Shown in pieces: positions 7,449-13,649 of a stretch of DNA of 13,649 nucleotides. The stretch is from DAOTUL01 sp034437435 (lineage in GTDB: Bacteria; Chloroflexota; Anaerolineae; Aggregatilineales; Phototrophicaceae), in NCBI GenBank assembly GCA_964417785.1, contig CAYQJO010000110.1, positions 1 through 13,649 of the forward strand, written 5' to 3'. Both the position numbers and the translations under genes were made by a program. Below the pieces are notes generated by a model. The model ran no database searches. It saw nothing but the letters and a program-made list of their open reading frames with translations, and was not told where the DNA came from. The stretch's first letter is position 1; every line of letters begins with the position of its first letter.

Positions 7449-8078
7449 ATGCTGAAGGTTTTCTTGCCGGTTATTCTCATGTTCCTGGTTGCCGCCTGTG
7501 GTTCAGTGGCGACACCGGTTCCCGACTCAGATACGCTGACTCTGGAAGCGCAAGACACAGGTCCAACCGAACAAGAAACAGACGTTGATGTCGTTGCGGA
7601 AGCTGCCACCCACACACCGCTGCCGCCGACCGCCACCCCTGTACCACCAACCACTACACCGACCCCTGTTCCCGCCACACCCACACCAGAAGCCGACGCA
7701 ATTCCGGCTGAATGGGAGAATATCGTCCTGCTCGTCAGTCGTTTCAGCGATCCCGCACGGGGCGAAACCCTGTTCCAGCAGACCTTCGAGGTCGGCATGC
7801 AGAATGATACCATCGGTGAATGGGCGTGCAGCACCTGCCACATGGTCAACACCGATGATCCCGGCGTCGGTCCGGGCATGTTGAGCCTGCCTGAGCGAGC
7901 GGATAACCGGATTGAGGGAATGCCGGCAGAAGTTTATGTGGTACACTCGATTCAGAATCCAGGTGAATACATCGTAGACGATTATGAAGACGGCGTTATG
8001 CCCGTCGGCTATACTGACATCCTTGAAGAACAGGACATGTACGATCTGGCGGCGTATTTGCTCTCACTCGGAAACTAA
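7449..8078 (+). CDS. Mono-haem c-type cytochrome lipoprotein
   Basis: This 209-residue exported electron carrier begins with a lipoprotein signal peptide: hydrophobic MLKVFLPVILMFL, then lipobox VAAC with lipidated Cys17. Next comes a flexible acidic and then Thr/Pro-rich linker (about 18-82), of the kind common in Chloroflexota surface proteins, and a C-terminal cytochrome c domain. The haem-binding motif is CSTCH (Cys127, Cys130, His131). Met184 in 'GVMPVGY' is the likely sixth ligand, and 'LYDLAAYLLSL'-type terminal helix residues (MYDLAAYLLSL) complete the fold. The insertion 'DDPGVGPGMLSLPERA' corresponds to the usual 'GPNL' segment. It should shuttle electrons on the outer face of the membrane, but no oxidase or complex III gene lies nearby to name its partner. 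The ribosome binding site is a weak AGAAAGG six bases before the ATG. Confidence 0.92.
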   Translation: MLKVFLPVILMFLVAACGSVATPVPDSDTLTLEAQDTGPTEQETDVDVVAEAATHTPLPPTATPVPPTTTPTPVPATPTPEADAIPAEWENIVLLVSRFSDPARGETLFQQTFEVGMQNDTIGEWACSTCHMVNTDDPGVGPGMLSLPERADNRIEGMPAEVYVVHSIQNPGEYIVDDYEDGVMPVGYTDILEEQDMYDLAAYLLSLGN

Positions 8079-8097
8079 ACCCGCGCCGACGAGACCG

Positions 8098-8124
8098 GGA
8101 GCCGGATACCGCGTATCTGGCTCC
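8098..8124 (+). terminator. Strong hairpin after the cytochrome c gene
   Basis: An 11-bp stem (8098-8108 with 8114-8124, one G-U pair) closes a CCGCG loop, 19 bp after the cytochrome stop and 7 bp before the end of the convergent kinase gene. The following CTTGTAGTT is only mildly U-rich. It most likely ends the cytochrome transcript and may also serve the opposing operon. Confidence 0.6.
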
Positions 8125-8131
8125 TTGTAGT

Positions 8132-10363
8132 TCAGTCGCGCTCGATCAAAATGTCTTCCGGTAGGCGTACTGTTTCACCATCCATGTCGGCTTCAAATTG
8201 TGGCAGCGTCATGCCGACCGGGGCCGTCAGCGGGAGCCTCAGATAGACCGCAGTCCCCACACCGACAGAACTCTTGACCTGAATCGAACCCCCGTGCGCC
8301 TGGAAAATCTGGCGCGAAATGTGCAATCCCTGCCCCATACCGGGTACCCGCAGCGGTTGTCCATCCGGTTGCACCGGCACACCGCGATAGTAGCGCGTGA
8401 ACAGGTTCAATCGGTCCTGGCGTGAGATACCCACGCCGTTGTCGCGCACCCGCAGCACCGCCATCCCATCTTCTTCATCTTTGATTTCCAGCGTGAGCGC
8501 ACCGCCCGGCAGCGTGTATTTGATCGAGTTGTCGATAACATTGCCGATAGCCCAGCGCAACCGCCGTTCATCTCCCAGGATAAACAAGCCTTTGCGCTCG
8601 ATAATCACATGCAGCGTAAGGTCACTGGACCGCGCCACCTGCCGCCATTCGTTGGCGACATTCCACACCAACGTTTCCAGGTAAAGCGGTCGCTGCTTCT
8701 GACGCACACTCAGCGCATCGACATTGGCGATTTCCTGCATATCGATAATCATACGCTGCAAAGCGACCGAATGACGTGTAATCTCACGGGCAAAAGCATT
8801 GACCATATCTGAGTGAACTCGCCGACCTGTCCGTGCCAGGTCAGCCAGCGGCTGCTGAATATCGCGTGTTAGCCGTTGCAGCATCAACTCGCGCTCGCGC
8901 TCCTGACGCACCGTATCGGTGATGTCGCGCAGCATCACCACCGTTCCCAGGCGACGCCCGGACCCGGTCGCAACAATAGCAGCGGCCTGAGCGCTGACCA
9001 TGCGCTCATCAATGGAAATCCGGTGCGGATTTCCCAATGTATATAACCCCGGTGACAGTGCCGGCCCCAGTTTCTCCGCGACCGCATCGGCCAGTGCATC
9101 CAGATGTGTGCTGCGGAACATACGCTGCGATCCCAATACCTCACGCGCCCGATCGTTCATCATGAGAACGCGCCCATCCATATCCTGGACCACAACCCCA
9201 TCGGGCATGGCTGTAAACACCCGCATCATATGGTTGATCTCACGCCGCTTACGCCGCAGCGACCGCTGCAAATCGTCCTGCTTTACCTGGACATAATCAG
9301 CATACTCATCCAGCGCATGGCCGACCGCCCGGATTTCGTCAGCAGGATGCATCTTTGTCCGCGCCTGTGCTTCGCCAGCGGCCAGCTTCTCCGCCACGCT
9401 GCGCACACGCTGCGCCCGCATGGCAACACGGTTGGCACCGACAAACGTCACCAGAACCGCCACACCCGCCAGTGCCGCCGCCAGCAGCGCTGTTAACTGG
9501 CGACCAAACAGCGTCACATAGGGTACATTGTCACGAACCAGCGATCCAACCACACCCAGGCGATTCGGCCCGAAGATAAACGGCTGGTATGCACCCTGGA
9601 ACGCATCATCCCCGATTTGCAGCGTGACCAATGGGATCGCCTGATCGGCCATGGCCGCCTGCGTGAAAATCGGCTGTGACAGGTCCAGTTGTGACCAGTC
9701 ATCGAGTCCTGTTAGCGTGGTTTCCAGGAGCAGTCCATCGGCACCGTACAACACAAGATCGCTGGTGGCACTGCCTTGAAGATCAGCCAACACCGTATCC
9801 AACTGCTGCCCGACCAAAGCAATCCCAATGAATTGGTCACCCAGTTGGATCGGCACCCCTGTATACAAAACCACACCTTGCGGCGACCGCATCAGACCGG
9901 TGGCCCCCACAAAAGCATCGTCCACCACCGAGCGCACAATCGGCTGCTGCGACAGGTCGGTATCTGTACTCAGCGCGAACTGACCGTCCAACGCCTGCAC
10001 ACCCAGAATTTCACGCCCATTGGGACCGGTTACGATAATGTTATCCATACCGTTCACACGGGCCAGACTTTCCAGAATCGGTTGCAACGTCTCTGGCTGC
10101 GGATTCTGGACCGCTTCGGCAACACCGATGGTAAACGCCACCCGCTGGGCTTCCTGCCGCTGAAAATCATAATGCTGGGCAGTTCGCTGCGCGACCGACC
10201 GGCTGCTCTGAATCAGTACATTTTGCTGGTAGTCGTCTACACCAACCGCCAGATTACGCGCCAGGATATAGGCACCGACCATCGCCACCACCAGCACCGC
10301 CAGAAACAACGGACTGGTCAGCCGCCAGCGAAGTGAATGAAAACGGGTCTTTTTTTCAGCCAT
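8132..10363 (-). CDS. Membrane sensor histidine-kinase-like protein lacking the phospho-acceptor His
   Basis: This 743-residue protein has a first membrane helix (about 17-36) and a large extracytoplasmic region (about 40-283) whose two halves each carry a Gly-rich beta-hairpin ('GPNGREILG', 'YGADGLLLETT'), resembling a double Cache sensor. A second membrane helix (about 290-309), a HAMP-like linker (310-362) and a PAS domain (about 378-485, 'MPDGVVVQDMDGRVL') follow. The dimerisation segment reads 'LQRLTRDIQQPLADL', so Arg500 occupies the position of the phosphorylated His in the usual SHExxxPL H-box. The ATPase domain looks complete: N-box (N608, D611, N612), G1 DNGVG (641-645), F-box near Phe655 and G2 GMGQGL (675-680). 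The ATG at 10363 is 13 bp after the M23 gene stop; an ATG at 10405 would overlap that gene. No response regulator is adjacent. Confidence 0.9.
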   Translation of the reverse strand: MAEKKTRFHSLRWRLTSPLFLAVLVVAMVGAYILARNLAVGVDDYQQNVLIQSSRSVAQRTAQHYDFQRQEAQRVAFTIGVAEAVQNPQPETLQPILESLARVNGMDNIIVTGPNGREILGVQALDGQFALSTDTDLSQQPIVRSVVDDAFVGATGLMRSPQGVVLYTGVPIQLGDQFIGIALVGQQLDTVLADLQGSATSDLVLYGADGLLLETTLTGLDDWSQLDLSQPIFTQAAMADQAIPLVTLQIGDDAFQGAYQPFIFGPNRLGVVGSLVRDNVPYVTLFGRQLTALLAAALAGVAVLVTFVGANRVAMRAQRVRSVAEKLAAGEAQARTKMHPADEIRAVGHALDEYADYVQVKQDDLQRSLRRKRREINHMMRVFTAMPDGVVVQDMDGRVLMMNDRAREVLGSQRMFRSTHLDALADAVAEKLGPALSPGLYTLGNPHRISIDERMVSAQAAAIVATGSGRRLGTVVMLRDITDTVRQERERELMLQRLTRDIQQPLADLARTGRRVHSDMVNAFAREITRHSVALQRMIIDMQEIANVDALSVRQKQRPLYLETLVWNVANEWRQVARSSDLTLHVIIERKGLFILGDERRLRWAIGNVIDNSIKYTLPGGALTLEIKDEEDGMAVLRVRDNGVGISRQDRLNLFTRYYRGVPVQPDGQPLRVPGMGQGLHISRQIFQAHGGSIQVKSSVGVGTAVYLRLPLTAPVGMTLPQFEADMDGETVRLPEDILIERD

Positions 10364-10376
10364 GATTCTGTCTCGA

Positions 10377-11210
10377 TCAGCAGCCAGGATAGCCGCGGCT
10401 CTCAAACGTCAAGGGATCGACCGGCACATTGTTAATGCGTATCTCGTAATGAATGTGCGGCCCGGTGCTGTTTCCCGTACTCCCGCTCCATGCGATCACA
10501 CTTCCCCGTCCAACGGTCTGCCCCAGGCTGACATTGAACGACGTATTATGCGCATAATACGTGATGAATGGGCCACTCTGCAAGACAACCAGATAGCCCA
10601 GGCCGTTATCGTGAAAGTCGGCGTATATCACCTGACCGCTATGAGTCGACAACACCGGTGTCCCTAACGGCACACCAATGTCGATGCCGCTGTGGAACAG
10701 ATGAAACCGCTGCGTGAGTATACCCTCCGCCGGCCATCCGGTCGGAGCACATTCACGATCCCCGGCTTCATATGGCAGTGTGCGCGGCAGGCTGCCCTCC
10801 GCCAGCGCCGGTATCGTCGGCAGTACCTCTGCCGGTGGCAGCGGCAGCGGTGGCGCGGTCGGATACGGCAGCGGCGTCGGCTCCACCGTCGCCTGTGTGA
10901 GATCAAAGCGTGTATCGCCCGTTCGCGGCAGGTACGCGCCAATCGGCTGCAACGCCAGCCCCAGCGTATCGACCGGAATCACCCCATAACTGGGTTGTCC
11001 GCTGTCCAGATACGCCACAATGGCCGGGTCCACCTGGAAATAGCGCGGGACCGGCTCACCTGGCTGCGGTAACATCGGCGTGATTTCCGGGGCCGGAATC
11101 TGTCGCACAGTTTGACGCTGCGTTCCCAGTGTCCCGGCCAGATAGGTCAATCCACCAATCACCAGCGCCAGGATAATCATCAGATAGATACGTGATCCAT
11201 ATGCTCGCAT
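10377..11210 (-). CDS. Membrane-anchored M23 (LytM-type) peptidase
   Basis: This 277-residue protein has one N-terminal membrane helix (about 8-26), an extracytoplasmic Pro-rich linker (notably 108-135) and a C-terminal LytM domain (about 155-270). The zinc site and catalytic residues are all visible: His173 and Asp177 in 'HSGIDIG', His221 in 'YYAHN', and His252/His254 in 'GPHIHYE'. It is therefore probably an active metallo-endopeptidase acting on peptidoglycan cross-links, not a degenerate activator such as EnvC. It is the first gene of a two-gene operon with the sensor protein, suggesting a shared role at the cell envelope. A promoter-like element ends six bases before the ATG, and no ribosome binding site is seen. 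The C terminus ends in a free Cys (GYPGC). Confidence 0.92.
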   Translation of the reverse strand: MRAYGSRIYLMIILALVIGGLTYLAGTLGTQRQTVRQIPAPEITPMLPQPGEPVPRYFQVDPAIVAYLDSGQPSYGVIPVDTLGLALQPIGAYLPRTGDTRFDLTQATVEPTPLPYPTAPPLPLPPAEVLPTIPALAEGSLPRTLPYEAGDRECAPTGWPAEGILTQRFHLFHSGIDIGVPLGTPVLSTHSGQVIYADFHDNGLGYLVVLQSGPFITYYAHNTSFNVSLGQTVGRGSVIAWSGSTGNSTGPHIHYEIRINNVPVDPLTFESRGYPGC

Positions 11211-11216
11211 ATCTGC

Positions 11217-11246
11217 ATTGTAACGGAGGTTTGACCGCCATTACAA
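11217..11246 (-). promoter_or_regulatory. Promoter of the M23/sensor operon, possibly leaderless
   Basis: On the minus strand TTGTAA (11241-11246, 4 of 6 to TTGACA), an 18-bp spacer and TACAAT (11217-11222, 5 of 6 to TATAAT) form a reasonable sigma70-type promoter. The -10 ends only six bases before the M23 ATG at 11210, so the expected transcript start coincides with the start codon. Confidence 0.55.
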
Positions 11247-11299
11247 AACCATTTAACATGGGACAGCGTAACACAACACAAATATCCGTGTTATCCTCT

Positions 11300-11334
11300 A
11301 AGGAGGAGATTCGGCTTACGGGCTGAAGATGAGG
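11300..11334 (+). promoter_or_regulatory. Ribosome-binding-site region of the GT4 gene, with an extra upstream site
   Basis: The GTG start at 11342 is served by GAGG at 11331-11334, seven bases away; an in-frame TGA at 11330-11332 rules out starts further upstream except a CTG at 11336. A much stronger AAGGAGGAG lies at about 11300-11308, too far to serve this start. It is followed within a few bases by a minimal open frame (ATT at 11309 to TGA at 11324-11326), so it could drive a tiny leader peptide or simply be unused. Confidence 0.4.
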
Positions 11335-11341
11335 TCTGGTA

Positions 11342-12655
11342 GTGAATGCTGTGGAACGCTTGCTGGAACAATTCGATTCTTTTGACCCGGTGCATATCGA
11401 AAAGATATTCGGGCGAGAGTTTGCGCTTCAACCGCCGGACCCATCGGTAAAACTGGCACCAGTCCGGCGCGTCGCGCTGTTGACTGAGGCTTTTTTGCCC
11501 AAAGTCGATGGGGTATCCAAGTCGGCCTTTCTGACACTGAATTACCTGAAACAGACCGGTCGCGAAGTGCTGGTCTTTGCACCCGACATCGCGCCGAAGT
11601 CATTGGGCGATACCCGCATTATTCCACTGCCCTCAATTGGCTTTCCCCGTGTGCCAGAGACGCGCATGGCCTTCCCGCATATCCGCATCGCCAGGGAACT
11701 CCACGACTTCCAGCCCGATCTGATCCACATGTTCAGTCCGGCCTTCATGTCGGTCAGCGGCATGGCGAATGGTCGCCATATGAATGTCCCGATTGTCGCC
11801 AACTACCAGACCGACCTGCCCGGCTACGCCCAACTCTACGGCTGGAATTTCGCTACAGAATTGACCCGTTCATGGCTGCGCTACGTTCATAATGGCTGCC
11901 ATCTAACCCTGGTCCCATCCAATTCCACTGCTGCCGAACTGCGCGAACACGGCTTCAAGCGATTGCGCCGATGGGGGCGCGGCGTGGACGGCCAGCGCTT
12001 CAACCCACAGAAGCGCACCTGCGAATGGCGACAAAAGCTGCTTAACGGGCGCGATCCCGAGTCGCTGGTATGCGTCTATGTCGGCAGGCTCGCCACCGAA
12101 AAATGCGTGGATTTGCTGATTGATGTGGCCCATTTGCCCGGAGTCGCTCTGACTATCATCGGTGATGGTGCCGAGCGCGAGCAACTGGAAATCTATTTTG
12201 CCGGGACTAACACCCACTTCACCGGCTACCTGCTGGGCGATGATCTCCCGGCGGCCTTCGCCAGTGCCGATGTCTTCCTGTTTACCGGCCCCAACGAGAC
12301 ATTCGGTCAGGTAGTCCAGGAAGCGATGGCTTCCGGCCTGCCGACCATTGTCACCCATAGAGGCGGCGTCCGTGATCTGGTGGTTGATGGCGAAACGGGT
12401 TATATTGTTCAGGATTCGCCAGATGCCTTTGCCAGGGCGGTCGCTCGGCTGCGGGATAACCCGGTACTGTGCAAACGACTGTCCCAACGCGCCCGCGAAA
12501 TTGCGGAGGACCGTCCCTGGGAAAAGATCATGACGCAGCTAGAAGAGTACTATGACGAAGCCATCACTATGAATGAACGGTTTGTGCGCATTTTCGGAGC
12601 CACCAATTACCACCATATCACGCAGATACCGTTTAAGTTGATACCCCCAACCTAG
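11342..12655 (+). CDS. GT4-family (GT-B fold) glycosyltransferase, SQD2/MgtA/PimB-like
   Basis: This 437-residue cytoplasmic or membrane-associated retaining glycosyltransferase starts its N-terminal Rossmann domain at 'RRVALLTEAFLPKVDGVSKS' (about 42-61), which holds the acceptor-side Gly-rich loop. The acceptor domain contains 'FQPDLIHMFSPA' and 'VPIVANYQTDLPGYAQLYG'. 'WGRGVDGQRFNP' (211-222) is typical of the SQD2/MgtA/PimB branch, which glycosylates lipid acceptors. The donor domain has 'VYVGRLATEK' (Arg249, Lys254) and the EX7E pair Glu319/Glu327 in 'NETFGQVVQEAMASGLP'. The product is probably a glycolipid, but the donor sugar cannot be read from sequence. The first 40 residues are an extension before the fold. 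Start is GTG. It is followed 13 bp later by mgsA, so the two are probably co-transcribed, divergent from the M23 operon. Confidence 0.92.
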   Translation: MNAVERLLEQFDSFDPVHIEKIFGREFALQPPDPSVKLAPVRRVALLTEAFLPKVDGVSKSAFLTLNYLKQTGREVLVFAPDIAPKSLGDTRIIPLPSIGFPRVPETRMAFPHIRIARELHDFQPDLIHMFSPAFMSVSGMANGRHMNVPIVANYQTDLPGYAQLYGWNFATELTRSWLRYVHNGCHLTLVPSNSTAAELREHGFKRLRRWGRGVDGQRFNPQKRTCEWRQKLLNGRDPESLVCVYVGRLATEKCVDLLIDVAHLPGVALTIIGDGAEREQLEIYFAGTNTHFTGYLLGDDLPAAFASADVFLFTGPNETFGQVVQEAMASGLPTIVTHRGGVRDLVVDGETGYIVQDSPDAFARAVARLRDNPVLCKRLSQRAREIAEDRPWEKIMTQLEEYYDEAITMNERFVRIFGATNYHHITQIPFKLIPPT

Positions 12656-12668
12656 TCACGAGGTTACA

Positions 12669-13046
12669 ATGACCGAACGCCCCACCCTGGCACTGATCGC
12701 CCATGACGGCAAGAAGGCCGATATGGTCGCCTTTGCCCTCCGCTACCAGAATGTGCTGAATCGCTACAATCTGATCGCCACCAGCACCACTGGCGAACTG
12801 CTGGTTGAAAAATGCGGTCTCGACGTTGAACGCATGCTCTCCGGCCCCATCGGCGGTGACGCTCAGATCGCTGCCCGTGTTGCCGAGGGGCGCATCGCCG
12901 CCGTGTTCTTCTTCGTCGATCCGCTGGGCAAGCACCCCCATGATCCCGATATTCAAGGTTTGCTGCGCATCTGTAATGCACATAACGTGCCATTGGCGAC
13001 CAATGCGGCCACCGCCGCCTACATCATCTCGGAAAAGGCGTTGTAG
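12669..13046 (+). CDS. mgsA: Methylglyoxal synthase
   Basis: This 125-residue cytoplasmic enzyme (EC 4.2.3.3) converts dihydroxyacetone phosphate to methylglyoxal and phosphate, a bypass of lower glycolysis used under phosphate limitation or sugar-phosphate overload. Family motifs are intact: 'AHDGKK' (His12, Asp13, Lys15), 'TSTTG' (38-42, phosphate loop), 'SGPIGGD' with the catalytic-base Asp64, 'FFFVDPLGKHPHDPD' (Asp84, His91, Asp92, Asp94) and 'LATNAATA'. The conserved Asp that often follows in 'NxATAD' is Ala117 here. At 125 residues it is shorter than the E. coli enzyme (152) because the C-terminal tail is missing, as in several other bacterial forms. GAGG precedes the ATG by six bases. 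Its stop codon directly abuts the stop of the opposing gene. Confidence 0.96.
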   Translation: MTERPTLALIAHDGKKADMVAFALRYQNVLNRYNLIATSTTGELLVEKCGLDVERMLSGPIGGDAQIAARVAEGRIAAVFFFVDPLGKHPHDPDIQGLLRICNAHNVPLATNAATAAYIISEKAL

Positions 13047-13598
13047 CTATTCACTGAGTTCAGCACGACGGCAGGCCAGAGTCAGCAGCAAATCGGTGAC
13101 GATGGCCTGCACAAACACCATCACGATCATACCGACGCCCAGAAAAATGCCGTAGGGGACATCGCCCCATACCTGCTGGCCGAAGTACCCCAGGTAGAGG
13201 AAACTCATCCCCCAATCTGAAGTCACCGCAAATCCGAGCAGCACCAACCAGACCACAAAATGACTGGCTTCCAACACATCGAAGCGGAATTGCAGCGCTC
13301 CGAACAGGAAACCACCGATAATCACCATCCGCAAGGCGATAAACGCCGCCTGCACCAGCGTGATATACACCCGCTGGCGCACAAAAGTCGAAACCAGCAG
13401 ACCGAGCGCGGTCGCCTGCCCGACACTGGTAAAGGGCAGCAGCAAACTGGCGGTCATGGTCAACGCCAGCAGCACAACCGCCACCGCGACCGGAATCTGT
13501 GGTTCAATACTGCCGGTCAGATTGTGCAGATACTCCCCGCGAAAAGCGGTCAGATCGTAGAGCATCCCAGCGATGAGGACCAACCGCACCAGCACCAG
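13047..13598 (-). CDS. Unrecognised multi-span membrane protein, C-terminal part, cut by contig end
   Basis: I do not recognise the family. The 184 genomic residues are mostly hydrophobic, with five or six likely membrane helices, for example 'PVAVAVVLLALTMTASLLLPF', 'ITLVQAAFIALRMVIIGGFLF', 'HFVVWLVLLGFAV' and 'GIFLGVGMIVMVFVQAIVTDLLL', and a short polar tail (CRRAELSE). The true N terminus is missing: codons beyond 13598 come from sequencing adapter and would give the false start peptide MTGVQTCALPI. It converges on mgsA with no intervening base, the two stop codons forming TAGCTA. It could be a transporter subunit or another polytopic protein; nothing visible decides this. Confidence 0.75.
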   Translation of the reverse strand: MVLVRLVLIAGMLYDLTAFRGEYLHNLTGSIEPQIPVAVAVVLLALTMTASLLLPFTSVGQATALGLLVSTFVRQRVYITLVQAAFIALRMVIIGGFLFGALQFRFDVLEASHFVVWLVLLGFAVTSDWGMSFLYLGYFGQQVWGDVPYGIFLGVGMIVMVFVQAIVTDLLLTLACRRAELSE

Positions 13599-13649
13599 GA
13601 TCGGAAGAGCACACGTCTGAACTCCAGTCACGTGAAACGATCTCGTATG
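13599..13649 (+). other. Illumina TruSeq adapter with index (sequencing artefact)
   Basis: From GATCGGAAGAGC (13599-13610) onward the bases match the TruSeq index adapter. The common part runs to 13631, the index-like GTGAAACG occupies 13632-13639, and ATCTCGTATG begins the flow-cell side. This is not genomic sequence and marks the contig end. The base before it is G, not the A expected from A-tailing, so one base of local consensus error is possible. Confidence 0.98.

Noticed and set aside
7615..7692. Thr-Pro codon repetition as a DNA repeat or CRISPR-like array
   Set aside because: It is imperfect low-complexity coding for a lipoprotein linker, with no spacer structure.
7527..7946. Minus-strand frames across the cytochrome c gene
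   Set aside because: They mirror the Thr-Pro repeat linker; the plus frame has signal peptide, lipobox and haem motif.
8771..8775. His531 or His517 as alternative phospho-acceptor in the sensor kinase
   Set aside because: Both lie beyond the conserved Pro-Leu of the H-box; the alignment places Arg500 at the acceptor site.
10364..10405. Longer sensor-protein start at 10405
   Set aside because: It would overlap the M23 gene and add residues before the membrane anchor. The ATG at 10363 is more natural, although the ribosome binding site is weak for both.
10664..11072. Arg- and Gly/Ser-rich frames antisense or out of frame to the M23 gene
   Set aside because: They are shadows of the Pro/Leu-rich linker codons of the M23 gene; no independent start signal or domain.
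13599..13631. N-terminal MTGVQTCALPI of the terminal membrane protein
   Set aside because: It is encoded by sequencing adapter, not by the genome.

Overview
The window looks like the end of a metagenome-assembled contig from a Chloroflexota bacterium, probably Anaerolineae-like. This lineage call is an inference. It rests on a secreted cytochrome c lipoprotein with a long Thr-Pro-rich linker, a fused two-domain peptide/oligosaccharide ABC ATPase, a Pro-rich membrane-anchored M23 peptidase and an SQD2/MgtA-like GT4 glycosyltransferase. No rRNA or other taxonomic marker is present. The last 51 bases are Illumina TruSeq adapter with an index, so the true genomic sequence ends at about 13598.

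Left part (1-6.6 kb, about 50% GC in the lines sampled): the C-terminal part of a family 4 glycoside hydrolase runs rightward into the end of a four-gene operon read leftward. That operon holds a complete Dpp/Opp-type ABC importer in the order binding protein (6235-4616), DppC-like permease (4611-3649), one polypeptide carrying both ATPases (3635-1578) and DppB-like permease (1569-622). A perfect TATAAT box about 330 bp before the binding protein implies a long leader. The GH4 neighbour suggests that the imported substrate could be a glycoside rather than a peptide.

Middle (6.6-8.1 kb): a ClpP-family serine peptidase (minus strand) and a mono-haem cytochrome c lipoprotein (plus strand) diverge from a shared intergenic region. 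A strong hairpin follows the cytochrome gene.

Right part (8.1-13.6 kb, GC clearly higher): an M23 (LytM) peptidase and a membrane sensor histidine-kinase-like protein form a leftward operon. Its promoter sits so close to the ATG that the mRNA may be leaderless. The kinase has an intact ATPase domain, but Arg stands where the phospho-acceptor His should be. Diverging from this pair are a GT4 glycosyltransferase and methylglyoxal synthase (mgsA). The latter abuts, stop to stop with no spacer, the end of an unrecognised multi-span membrane protein cut by the contig end.

No tRNA, rRNA, CRISPR array, insertion sequence or prophage module was seen. I did not find a clearly new multi-gene system. 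The observations most worth checking are the His-to-Arg kinase, the paired cysteine clusters in the fused ATPase, and the GH4/importer linkage.
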